Below are positions 42,384 through 51,171 of a DNA stretch of 61,921 bases, piece by piece. The first letter of the stretch is position 1, and each line of letters starts with the position of its first letter. The translations under genes and the position numbers were made by a program. The stretch is from positions 1 to 61,921 of the forward strand of contig JAGCVN010000050.1 of assembly GCA_017962315.1 (NCBI GenBank), in the 5' to 3' direction. The DNA is from Kiritimatiellia bacterium. Lineage in GTDB: Bacteria; Verrucomicrobiota; Kiritimatiellia; RFP12; UBA1067. Under the pieces are notes generated by a model. The model saw only the letters and a program-made list of their open reading frames with translations. It had not been told where the DNA came from and ran no database searches.

Positions 42384-45300
42384 TCACGGCGCGCGTTCCA
42401 GCGTCAGGATGACGGGATTGTGGTCAGAAGCCATGGTCTCCGGGGTGGCGTGCGTCTCTTTCACACGGAAACGTTTCGCCGATTCTTTGTCTACGGCGAT
42501 ATAATCGATACAGAATATCGTCGCGGGATACCTTTTGGCGAAACCGTGGAACGTGCGCTTATCCACGTCCGTCAGCACGGTCAGGAATCCACGCATCGTT
42601 TCAAGCGTCTGTGAATCCGGCGTGGCGTTCCAGTCCCCTGAAAGGAATACCGGTTTACCGCCGCACGTTTTCGGGAGAACGTCCTTGATGATCTTCGCCG
42701 TCGCGAGCCTGTTCGTGGCCTGTAACGCAAAGTGCGCCGTCCCGAACCAGAAGTCTTTGAACTCGCAGAGAAGCAAGACGCGCGGCTCTCCGCCCGGAAG
42801 CGGGACGCGCCGGACGGAGAGCGGTTTTTCGCGAGAGAGGATGGCATTCCCGTAATCGCCCCCGTCACGCAGGGAAATCGCCTTCGCGAACGTGGCATGA
42901 AGCCCGGTCATCCGCGCCAACTCGGCGGGAATGTCGATATTCCCGGAGCGCGCCGCCACTTGGTCCACTTCGTTCAACCCCACGAAATCAGGGCGTTCGC
43001 GGTCGATGACTTCCGCAATACGCCGGCAATCGACCTTCAAGTCCGCGCCCCTGCAATGGTGGATGTTGTAACTCATCAGGCGGATATCGCCGGCATCCCT
43101 GGAAAAATTGGCGACGTTCTCGTAAGCGCGGATCTCGAAAATGCGCGCGGACTTGTCGCCCCACGTCTCCTTCACGGTGACGCGCAGGGCGCCGATCTTC
43201 ACGGCGGGAAACGTATGCACACGGTGACGCAACTGGTTGTTTCCGTCCCCCGCGAGACGCATCCACTTGCCGTCCGAAAGCCCCTCCACCTCATACGCCT
43301 TCACAAGTTCTTTCGGTCTTGCATACTGGCGGGCAGACGAGAGTTTTGGATCGAAGGTGATGCGCACCTCGCGCACAGTGACGGGTGCCGGGAAGTCGAG
43401 CCGTATGCTCTGGGGCAGTTTCGCGCCGGGATTGGACCGCCACCCGTGGTAGACTCCGTCCTCCAGCCGCGCCACGCCGTCGACCACCGCCGCCGCGTTT
43501 GAATCGCTCTCTCGCACGAGCGCGGGTTCGGTGACGAACGAATACTGCTGCCCGTCTATGGCTGTCCACCTTTCCTGGCCCTTCGCGCAGTAGGCACGGA
43601 AGTCGGAATAGCCGGTCGTCCCTTCACGGAGCGCCCACGATATCCCCTTCACGGGCACGACTTCAAGCCAGACGAACTTCGCGCCGACGGCGACCGGACG
43701 CTCCGGCGCGAAACGCACGAGACCGTCGTGTCCGGCGGGGACTGTCGCCTTGAGTACAGCCGCGGGCCGGTCGTCAGGACGCCATGACTGGCTGTCCGTC
43801 AGAAACACGTTCACCGTCGTCACCACCGGCTTCTTCCCGTTGTTTACCAGCAGGAGTGACACGGCGTCGAGCGTCTTGAGGCTTCCACGCTCGAACCTGA
43901 CCGCACGGCGGAACCCTGAACAATCGTGCGCCATGCCGTCTTTGCTGCGAAGCCCCGGGGCGGACGCGCCGAAGGTCAAGCGCCGCAGGCCGGCATCGGA
44001 CGACGACACCTTCGCCGTGCGGGCGAGGTCGAACGGATCCTCGTTCTGGATCTGCGGGATGTAGTGGTCGTCCTTCAGGAGCCGCTGCTGAATCTCCTTG
44101 ATGTGCCTCTTGCCGCATTCGCGCGGCGTGATGCCGCCCTTCTCGCACGCAACGGCAGCGGCAGTGCCGGCGGCCTGCCCCAGCTGGAACAGCGTCGCCA
44201 TGACGCGAATCGTGCCGAAGGCGATGTGCGTCACGCTGATGGAGCGTCCGCACAGGAAGAGATTGGATACGTTCTTCGAGTATATGCAGCGGTAGGGAAT
44301 GGAATAGAGCGGAACCCCGGGGTGGCTGCGCCAGAAGCCGTTGCCCGTCGGGTTTTCCATGCCGAGCGGGTCGTGGGTGTCCAGCCCCCATCCTCCGTAC
44401 GAGATTCGGTCTGGGAACATTGTGCCCGCGAGCGCGTCGTTCGCGGTCATCACGTAGTCGCCGACGAGGCGGTAGCCTTCGCGGCGGGCGTTCTTCCATG
44501 CGATCTCGGCCATGTAGGCGTTCTTGGCCTGCTCCTTGACCGGCGACTCGTTCTTGATCCAGCCCCAGTAGGCGTACGATATCCTGACGAGCTGGTCGCG
44601 TGCGCGCTCGGGGTCCTCCAGGTCGTTGAAGCGTCCGTTGTTCTCCATCCACCAGGCTCCGTGCGGGCCATGTACGCGGCGCCTGAACCCCTTGGGCAGG
44701 ACGTTCGCCCACGCCGGGGTCCTGTACGGCACGGGGTGGTCGGCGTACCCGACGATGTAGCCGACACGCCTGTCCTTCATCACGCATCCACTCATCGTAA
44801 TCTCGTCGCGCCTGTCCGGGGCTGGTGCCTCGTTGTACTCGTTCTTGCCTTCGCGGCCGTGCATGTATTCCGCGCCGGCGAAGAGCCCCAGCCAGCCGTC
44901 ACCGGTACCGTCCGCGAAATAGCGTCCCGCGAAGCGCGTCTCCTTCCCCGTGAGCGTGTTACGGGAGACCACCGAAGCAATGGCATCGCCGTTCTTCTCG
45001 GCGGACATCACGCGTTCGTTCGGAAACTCGAAGAACCGTCCCTTCAATTCATCGGCCATTTCGCGGAAGGCGTCGCTGTAACTCCATCCCTCGTGCATCT
45101 TGCATCGCATCAGTGCCTCGCACACGAGGCCGGACTCGCGGCCCTTCGCGCCGCCCGCGCCGTTGATGCCGACCTCCATCTCGCAGTTGGCGTTGCCGCC
45201 CAGAACCGGGCGGTCGTGTACCACGGCGACACGCAGCCCGTTGCGCGCGGCGGCGAAAGCCGCGCCGAGACCGCCCGGCCCCGCGCCCACGACGACGAGG

Positions 45301-45935
45301 TCGAACGCACCGCCGTCCGCGACGTTTACCTCGCCCGTCGTCAGGCGACGGCGCTCCGCCGCGAGTGCGGATGCCTCTTCCGGCGGCACATAGGAAAGGT
45401 CGGTCGTGAAGAGAATCGCGTCGCAGCGCGAGAGTGCGCCGGAGAGATCGACAAGCGAAACGGTGTTCTCGCCGGCGTTCAACGCGAAGTCGCCGGCGTT
45501 CTCCCATGCCCAGCCTTCACGACGGGACGCGCCGAGGACGCGGCTGCGCTTGCCTGCCACTTCGAGAACGAACGTTCCGGGCGAGAACTCGGGCAGCCAA
45601 TCTTTTGTCCGAACCCACGCACGCCACGTTCCCTGACGCGGAATCCGCACCTTCGTCGTCGCCGGTGCGACGGGTTCCAAGACGCCGGGGGCGAGCAGGT
45701 ACGCGCTTCCCATCTTGTGGGTGAACTGCGTGTCAACCTTCCATCCGCCGTAGCCGGCGAAGTATTCCGCCTCCAGCCACACGAACCCGGCGACCTTCTC
45801 TCCGGCTTTTACAGCGGGGGCGCGGAACGCATGATTCACGTACTCGCGGCACGGTGAAACCTTCACGTCCGCCGACTCCGTCTGCATTGCAAGGGCGAAA
45901 GTCGCAACCATCGTCCAGCCCATCTTCGTTTCCAT
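42384..45935 (-). CDS. Exported three-part protein: FAD-dependent oxidoreductase, sugar-binding-like middle, EEP phosphatase/nuclease domain
   Basis: A 1183-residue protein. The start at 45935 (METKMGWTMV) has AAGGAGG six bases upstream. A signal peptide comes first. Residues about 210-660 are an FAD_oxidored-type flavoprotein: LVVVGAGPGGLGAAFAAARN is the dinucleotide fold and GGNANCEMEVGING is the family block. The middle (about 690-930) is beta-rich and ends with an F5/8-like discoidin domain (LDFPAPVTVREVRITFDPKL). Residues about 945-1183 are a complete endonuclease/exonuclease/phosphatase domain: MSYNIHHCRG, GLNEVD, LSGDWNATPDSQ and the final SDHNPV. The FAD part may oxidise a sugar while the EEP part removes phosphate or sulfate-like groups; this is inference. 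It follows a GH2 gene by 17 bases. Confidence 0.75.
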   Translation of the reverse strand: METKMGWTMVATFALAMQTESADVKVSPCREYVNHAFRAPAVKAGEKVAGFVWLEAEYFAGYGGWKVDTQFTHKMGSAYLLAPGVLEPVAPATTKVRIPRQGTWRAWVRTKDWLPEFSPGTFVLEVAGKRSRVLGASRREGWAWENAGDFALNAGENTVSLVDLSGALSRCDAILFTTDLSYVPPEEASALAAERRRLTTGEVNVADGGAFDLVVVGAGPGGLGAAFAAARNGLRVAVVHDRPVLGGNANCEMEVGINGAGGAKGRESGLVCEALMRCKMHEGWSYSDAFREMADELKGRFFEFPNERVMSAEKNGDAIASVVSRNTLTGKETRFAGRYFADGTGDGWLGLFAGAEYMHGREGKNEYNEAPAPDRRDEITMSGCVMKDRRVGYIVGYADHPVPYRTPAWANVLPKGFRRRVHGPHGAWWMENNGRFNDLEDPERARDQLVRISYAYWGWIKNESPVKEQAKNAYMAEIAWKNARREGYRLVGDYVMTANDALAGTMFPDRISYGGWGLDTHDPLGMENPTGNGFWRSHPGVPLYSIPYRCIYSKNVSNLFLCGRSISVTHIAFGTIRVMATLFQLGQAAGTAAAVACEKGGITPRECGKRHIKEIQQRLLKDDHYIPQIQNEDPFDLARTAKVSSSDAGLRRLTFGASAPGLRSKDGMAHDCSGFRRAVRFERGSLKTLDAVSLLLVNNGKKPVVTTVNVFLTDSQSWRPDDRPAAVLKATVPAGHDGLVRFAPERPVAVGAKFVWLEVVPVKGISWALREGTTGYSDFRAYCAKGQERWTAIDGQQYSFVTEPALVRESDSNAAAVVDGVARLEDGVYHGWRSNPGAKLPQSIRLDFPAPVTVREVRITFDPKLSSARQYARPKELVKAYEVEGLSDGKWMRLAGDGNNQLRHRVHTFPAVKIGALRVTVKETWGDKSARIFEIRAYENVANFSRDAGDIRLMSYNIHHCRGADLKVDCRRIAEVIDRERPDFVGLNEVDQVAARSGNIDIPAELARMTGLHATFAKAISLRDGGDYGNAILSREKPLSVRRVPLPGGEPRVLLLCEFKDFWFGTAHFALQATNRLATAKIIKDVLPKTCGGKPVFLSGDWNATPDSQTLETMRGFLTVLTDVDKRTFHGFAKRYPATIFCIDYIAVDKESAKRFRVKETHATPETMASDHNPVILTLERAP

Positions 45936-45952
45936 TGTCAACCTCCTTCGAT

Positions 45953-48900
45953 TTACTTGTCTTCGACGAGGACCACGCGGTCGATCATCAGGTTCGGTCC
46001 CGTGGTTACTTCACAGGTGAGTTCGATTTTCCCATCGAGCGCGTCCTCGCGCATGACGGGAAGCTTCGCCCACCAGATGCCGTCCTTCTCCTTCTGGTGC
46101 TTCGGGACCGTGAACGGACGCCCCTCGCACGTGCCGCGTCCGGAGCGGTTGTTACGGTTTGGATCGCGGAAACGCACCCACAGCACCCCGTTCACGGGCT
46201 TCGTTCCGGTCAACGTAACGACAAGTCCCTGACCATGCCAGAAGGAACCGGTACTGTCGCGCCAAGCACCCCAGCGTCCCTTGCCGGAGACGCTGTAGCC
46301 TCCCTGCTTCATCTCCACAAAATCGAGCGCCTTCTTCCATTCGACGCTCCTCTCCGCCGCGTCCAGCTCCACCGCCGCCGCGATGTAGACGGGCGCGTCG
46401 CGGAACTGCGCCGGACGCAACTTCGACTCCGACGCCTGTGGCGCGAACAATTCCTTTAACTTGTCCATTTCTATCGAGGTTTCCGGATTGAAGTCTTTCG
46501 ACGCCATATACGAGAGAACGCTCTTACGGATCGCGCAAACCTCTGGCAACGTCTTGTCGGAAAGGTTCAGCCCGCACACCATGAGGCGTCCCGCGCCCAC
46601 CTTCAACTCGAAGAGCATTCCCATCGACGTGGAATGGTGCAGGTCGGGAATCGGCCTGACGATGGGATCGATAGCCTGCGGCAAATCGGTGATGCCGTGC
46701 TTCACGCCCCCTTCCACGAGGTTGTACCACTGCCAGTCCGCCCAGTCCTCGGTCGGGAAACCGCGCAGCGCAGGATGGTCGGCGCGAATGGAATAGCCCA
46801 GCGTGCAGAGTTCGGCCCTCACGCTCTGGAAATGTCCCGTGGACCAGAAGACCGGCTTGAAGTGCGACTTCGCGCTCTTCGCGCTCGAACCCGTGTAGAG
46901 GACCGTACCGCCTTTCGCGAGAGCCGCGACTGCCGCGTCGAAGGAGGCGGTCTCGAGGATTTGCGGCGGCACGGCCGGAGTCTGCGCCCTGCCGAACACC
47001 CAAAACGGCCAGTTGTTCTTGCCGAAAATCAGCGTGAACTTTCGCCCGGCCATTTCATCCGTGAGCGGCAACGATACTTCGCCTACAACGCCGACTTCGC
47101 CTGGGTTGATGGTCTTGGTGAGGCGAAGCACACCACTCATCTTGTTTTCGCATACTTGTTGTCCCGTCGGCGACTGCCCCGCAAGTATCGAATACCCGAA
47201 CTCGGTGCCCTCCAGAATCGGCTTCTCCGTCAGGTTGCGCAAGACGAGCGTCGCCTTGTAAGTCTCGCCGACTTGCCAGGCATACTTCTCGAAACGCGCC
47301 AGGTGCGGCAGCTCGTTGAAGATGTCCCTGAACGGCGGCAGCGTCTTCACGGACGGCTTCAGGTCGTAGAAACTGTCGCGCCAGCCGACCATCGCCTCAA
47401 ACTGTCCGGTAAAGTCCTGCACGCTCAGAAGCTGGAGACCGGCGCACGACGGCGTGCGCATGAAACTCTCCACCTCGTCCTTGTACATGAGGCGGTTGAG
47501 CTTCGCGGACACTTCGCAGAAACGCGGCCAGAGACGCTCCGTCCCCGACTTCACGGCCACGTCGTGGCAGTGTTCGAGGTTGTACGGACGTAGCACCCCC
47601 GTGTATTTCGCAAGCTCGTGTTTCCAGTCCACGTAGATGGGCCACTGTCCGATCTCGTGCGCCACGGACGGAATCCCTGTCTGCCCGTAGACGCCCTCGT
47701 AGTCCCAGTCGGTGCCGGGTCTGATGCGTCCGCGCATCATCCCGATTCCCGGATAGCGGTGCGTCGCGACGTAGTCGTCGGCCGACGAAATGTCGCGGGC
47801 GGTTGTCGCGAAGTAGAGTCGTCCCGGGTCGAACGCCCTGCACTCGGCAAGCCATTTGCCCATCACCTCGAAATTCGAGCCGCCCATTTCGTTACCGAGC
47901 GCGAGCGAGATGAACGACGGCGCGTTCGCCCTCTGCTCAAGGATGGACCGCAATTCGCGGTGGACAAAACCGTCGATGGGTTTGCCGAAGCCGACCTTGT
48001 CGGACTTGTGCCAGCGATCAACCCAGATGCCGGCCTCGACGGCGCAGAACACACCGAGCTCGTCCGCCGCGTCGAACGCGGCCTTGGGCGGTGTCCACGA
48101 GTGGAACCGGATCGTGTTGATGCCGTCCTCGTCGCGCAGCTTGCGGAACGTCTCCAGCCACCACGCCTTGGTCGTGTCGGGAGCGCCCGTGAGCGGGAAA
48201 TGGCAGCAGTCGAGGTTGCCGCGCATAAACCACTTGGCGCCGTTGATCCAGATCGCGTGGTCATGCGCGGAGACGCTACGGAAGCCAAAGCGGATCTGGT
48301 ACGTGAAGTCGTTTGCCTCGTCGCGCAGCTCCAGCACATAGAGATTAGGATGATGCTCCGACCACGGTTCCGGTTCGCGGTCAAGCTTCAGTTCGACGAG
48401 GTTGAACCCCCTGCGATACGACGAAGGTTTCCTCGTTTTCGCACTTCCACATTTCCACACTTCCGCACTTCCACATTTCCACAATTTCACATTCCCCAAA
48501 TTCTCAAACCCTTCCGGTACTTCCACCGCCAACTTCCCGTTCGCGGGCCAAGTGGCGAACACGCGCGCTTTCCGCAACGGGCTCTGCCGCCGCAGCGCGA
48601 ACTCGCCCACGACGCCGTGCCACACGCTCTGCATGACGGGCCCGTAGCTGTGTGCCCATTCGGAGAAGTTATAGCGGTTGGAGTTGTCGAGCGTCAGGCG
48701 GATCGTGTGTCGGCCCGGCTTCGTCAGACGCTGCGGAATCGGATAGACGTGCTCGACGGCGAGCGAATCGCACGAGCCGACCGCCTCGCCGTCGATGGCG
48801 AGTTCGGAATGGAGCATCACGCGTTCCATCACCAATTCAAGTGGATACCGCGCCTCTTCCTCCGTGAGTTCGATCTCGCGCTCGTAGACGGCCGTGCCGC

Positions 48901-49153
48901 GATACTGGTATTCGCGGGTCAGCGCGCCCTTCGACGGGCGCTCGGTGTCCGCTTCCCAGTCGGCGGCCGTCACGTGCCGTCCGAGCTTCGCATCGGCAAG
49001 TGTTCCGGGGAGGCAGACCTCCCCGGAAAGGTTTTCACCTGTCACGCGCCACGTACCGGAGAGGTCTTTCACCGTATCGCCATCCGCCATCGCAATGGCG
49101 CACATCATTCCCACCGACACGGTCGCGCAAAACATCTCAATGTCTACGTTCAT
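45953..49153 (-). CDS. GH2 family exported glycoside hydrolase (large, with low-complexity insert)
   Basis: A 1066-residue protein with a signal peptide. The N-terminal sugar-binding sandwich starts LSGTWRVTGENLSG. The barrel shows INTIRFHSWTPPKAAFDAAD, the acid/base LGNEMG (Glu near 421) and the nucleophile AHEIGQW (Glu near 500), so it should be active. GH2 includes beta-galactosidases, beta-mannosidases and beta-glucuronidases; which one cannot be told. Residues about 216-240 (LWKCGSAEVWKCGSAKTRKP) come from a short tandem repeat inserted in frame. About 350 further C-terminal residues form extra beta domains. The ATG is two bases after the restriction-enzyme stop, with its AAGGAAA site inside that gene's end. 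Confidence 0.8.
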   Translation of the reverse strand: MNVDIEMFCATVSVGMMCAIAMADGDTVKDLSGTWRVTGENLSGEVCLPGTLADAKLGRHVTAADWEADTERPSKGALTREYQYRGTAVYEREIELTEEEARYPLELVMERVMLHSELAIDGEAVGSCDSLAVEHVYPIPQRLTKPGRHTIRLTLDNSNRYNFSEWAHSYGPVMQSVWHGVVGEFALRRQSPLRKARVFATWPANGKLAVEVPEGFENLGNVKLWKCGSAEVWKCGSAKTRKPSSYRRGFNLVELKLDREPEPWSEHHPNLYVLELRDEANDFTYQIRFGFRSVSAHDHAIWINGAKWFMRGNLDCCHFPLTGAPDTTKAWWLETFRKLRDEDGINTIRFHSWTPPKAAFDAADELGVFCAVEAGIWVDRWHKSDKVGFGKPIDGFVHRELRSILEQRANAPSFISLALGNEMGGSNFEVMGKWLAECRAFDPGRLYFATTARDISSADDYVATHRYPGIGMMRGRIRPGTDWDYEGVYGQTGIPSVAHEIGQWPIYVDWKHELAKYTGVLRPYNLEHCHDVAVKSGTERLWPRFCEVSAKLNRLMYKDEVESFMRTPSCAGLQLLSVQDFTGQFEAMVGWRDSFYDLKPSVKTLPPFRDIFNELPHLARFEKYAWQVGETYKATLVLRNLTEKPILEGTEFGYSILAGQSPTGQQVCENKMSGVLRLTKTINPGEVGVVGEVSLPLTDEMAGRKFTLIFGKNNWPFWVFGRAQTPAVPPQILETASFDAAVAALAKGGTVLYTGSSAKSAKSHFKPVFWSTGHFQSVRAELCTLGYSIRADHPALRGFPTEDWADWQWYNLVEGGVKHGITDLPQAIDPIVRPIPDLHHSTSMGMLFELKVGAGRLMVCGLNLSDKTLPEVCAIRKSVLSYMASKDFNPETSIEMDKLKELFAPQASESKLRPAQFRDAPVYIAAAVELDAAERSVEWKKALDFVEMKQGGYSVSGKGRWGAWRDSTGSFWHGQGLVVTLTGTKPVNGVLWVRFRDPNRNNRSGRGTCEGRPFTVPKHQKEKDGIWWAKLPVMREDALDGKIELTCEVTTGPNLMIDRVVLVEDK
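48434..48505 (-). repeat. In-frame short tandem repeat in the GH2 gene
   Basis: Repeats of about nine to ten bases of type TTCCACATT / TTCCGCACT (plus strand) encode the WKCGSAEVWKCGSAK segment. The base pattern is unlike the flanks. Confidence 0.65.
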
Positions 49154-49155
49154 GT

Positions 49156-50142
49156 TTACGATTTCCTTTGTTGTAGTTCAAGAAACTTCCATCCGTTGAA
49201 GTGAATCATGTGGTCGGGATACTCCGCTATCCACGCCTCCGACTCCCATGCCAAGTTGGCTGAAGACTTACGGAAATCCTTCCGTGTCGCAAATGCCGAC
49301 ACGAACGCAAGCGACGCAGTACACCTCGACAACTTTCCCTTGAGCTTCCTCATGCGAAGTTCCGTTATCTCTCCGGAACTGTGGACAGCTTCGACCAAGA
49401 ACAACAAGTTCTTCGACTCGCTGTATGCGATCACGTCTGGCAGTTCATCGTGCTCTAGGACGAAAAATCCAAGCTGCGAAAGCCGTTCCGTTTCCCGAAC
49501 GAGGTATCGGTCTGTCGCATCACCAAGGTACAAGACCTCCGCCCCGAAACCGAAGCGAGGAAGAAACTTTTGCACGATGTCGCGCTGAAGCGCATTGTGT
49601 TCACCTGCGGAAAGCTTGACTTCGACGCCAGAAGGCAACACAACCGGGATCCGCTCCAACTCGCGCTTTCGTTCAAGTTCGGAACGAAGTGTTTCTCGCT
49701 GCGCCATGAAATCGGCAACGGCTTTCTTCCAGCCGGGCTTCCCGTACGTACGGAGAAGCGCTGCGAAGTCAGGCGATGCAGCATATCCGCACGTGAGATT
49801 GTTCGTGGATTGCGATGCCAACGACGACGAATTTACCACATAACCTGCCGCTGTGAGCAAAATCAGATGACGGCGGCGGACATCATCGTAGGAGCCTGGC
49901 GAATAGGTGCGCCCGAACTTCTCGTTTTCAAAGGCTATTATCTGCCGTGTGGTCAGGAAACAACCATCGTCCGATGAATGAGCCTCCGTGAACGACTTTG
50001 ATATCCCTGCAACGGCCAAGGCCGCTTCGGCTATGCGCCGTCGAGTCCTGACGGGCTCTTTTTCGACGGGAATGCCTGTTGCCGCAAGGACATCGAGCAT
50101 TTGCCCAATAAGTCTATCTGCTCTCGTACTACGAGGTTTCAT
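49156..50142 (-). CDS. Type II restriction endonuclease, BsuBI/PstI family
   Basis: A 328-residue protein from an ATG at 50142 (MKPRSTRADRLIGQMLDVLA), one base after the natural stop of the methyltransferase. The C-terminal domain matches BsuBI/PstI-type nucleases: VLYLGDATDRYLVRETERL, PDVIAYSESKNLLFLVEAV (candidate metal-binding core), LAFVSAFATRKDF and the ending HMIHFNGWKFLE. The N-terminal part is the DNA-binding helical domain (RRRIAEAALAVAGISKSFTE). Family members cut short palindromes such as CTGCAG. The frame is intact. Because of the frameshift in the methyltransferase, its reading frame now runs into this gene without a stop, so a fusion product is also possible. Confidence 0.8.
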   Translation of the reverse strand: MKPRSTRADRLIGQMLDVLAATGIPVEKEPVRTRRRIAEAALAVAGISKSFTEAHSSDDGCFLTTRQIIAFENEKFGRTYSPGSYDDVRRRHLILLTAAGYVVNSSSLASQSTNNLTCGYAASPDFAALLRTYGKPGWKKAVADFMAQRETLRSELERKRELERIPVVLPSGVEVKLSAGEHNALQRDIVQKFLPRFGFGAEVLYLGDATDRYLVRETERLSQLGFFVLEHDELPDVIAYSESKNLLFLVEAVHSSGEITELRMRKLKGKLSRCTASLAFVSAFATRKDFRKSSANLAWESEAWIAEYPDHMIHFNGWKFLELQQRKS

Positions 50143-50143
50143 G

Positions 50144-51108
50144 TCAAATGTCCAGGGTTGTCTGTATGGGGCGAGGGCGGCGGCGCCGGACAAGCGTGTC
50201 CCCGACCGCGAGTGCCAGTTTGTACGCCAGCAAGGGCGGGACGGCGTTGCCTTTCTGCGTGAACTGCTGCACCTCGTTCCCGCAGAACTCGAATGTGTCC
50301 GGGAAGCTCTGAATCCGCGCCGCCTCCCATCGGGGAGGCGCACGCGCTGCATGTCGCTCGTCGCGCCGGCGAGATTACGGCATGTGACGGTACGGGAAGG
50401 CATGTCCGGATACAGGCCCCGAGGTCGGGCGCAATGCGACTTCCGTTCGTATTCGGCTATGTACGCATCCTGTTCGGGCGTGAGGATCTTCGCTCCGTCG
50501 GGTACCGTCGCCATGGTGTCCCCGATTGCATCGCCGACCGTCGCGACATGCTGTTCATGCTCGGGGAACCGAAATGATGAACGATGGCCTACGACCACAA
50601 GACGCTCGCGATTCTGCGGAACGCCGAAATTGACAGCGTTGAGGCACCGGAACTCGACGACATACCCAAGCTTCTCCAGCTCGTTGAGAATCAGGTCGAG
50701 ATACCATCGGTGCGAAAACATCAGGTTGCGGACATTCTCAAAGAGGAACAGGCGAGGGTTGAGCCTCTTGACCGCATCGATGAAAATGGGGAATCCGTCA
50801 CGGGCGTCATTCATGCCCTGCTGTTTTCCTCGGACACGGAACGGCTGGCAAGGAGGGCCGCCAATGACGACGTCGGCGGACGGATATTCAAACCCGACCT
50901 CTAGTTTCACCTCTTCGCAGGGTCCGTTCAGATTGCGCCGATAGGTCTGAACCGCCGAAGAAACCATCTCGAAACCACGGGTTACGAACCCCGCCGCTTC
51001 GAAACCAAGCGAGAGTCCGCCGCAACCGGCAAACAGATCGACAACTTTTTCACGACCCGTGATCTGCGGCACCAGAAGGTTTGAAATGTGTTCGCTGAAC
51101 TCCGTCAT
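50144..51108 (-). pseudogene. C5-cytosine DNA methyltransferase with a deletion/frameshift at motif IX
   Basis: Motif I (VVDLFAGCGGLSLGFEAAGF), IV (IGGPPCQPF with the catalytic Cys), VI (LFENV), and VIII (VPQNRERLVVVG) are normal. After MQRVRLPDG the frame is lost near 50318-50330. In another frame the protein resumes at once with EAARIQSFPDTFEFCGNEVQ and motif X QKGNAVPPLLAYKLALAV, ending LDI and TGA at 50144-50146. The missing piece is the short RxLTxR part of motif IX, so several codons plus a non-multiple of three were lost. As it stands the enzyme should be inactive. It would normally protect DNA from the adjacent nuclease. The system sits between two GH2 genes, 63 bases after the first. 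Confidence 0.75.
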
Positions 51109-51171
51109 GCATCCTGTCTACGGTCCGGCGGCGACACGCGCGGGGTACGCGTGTCGCCGTGGCCGCACTTT

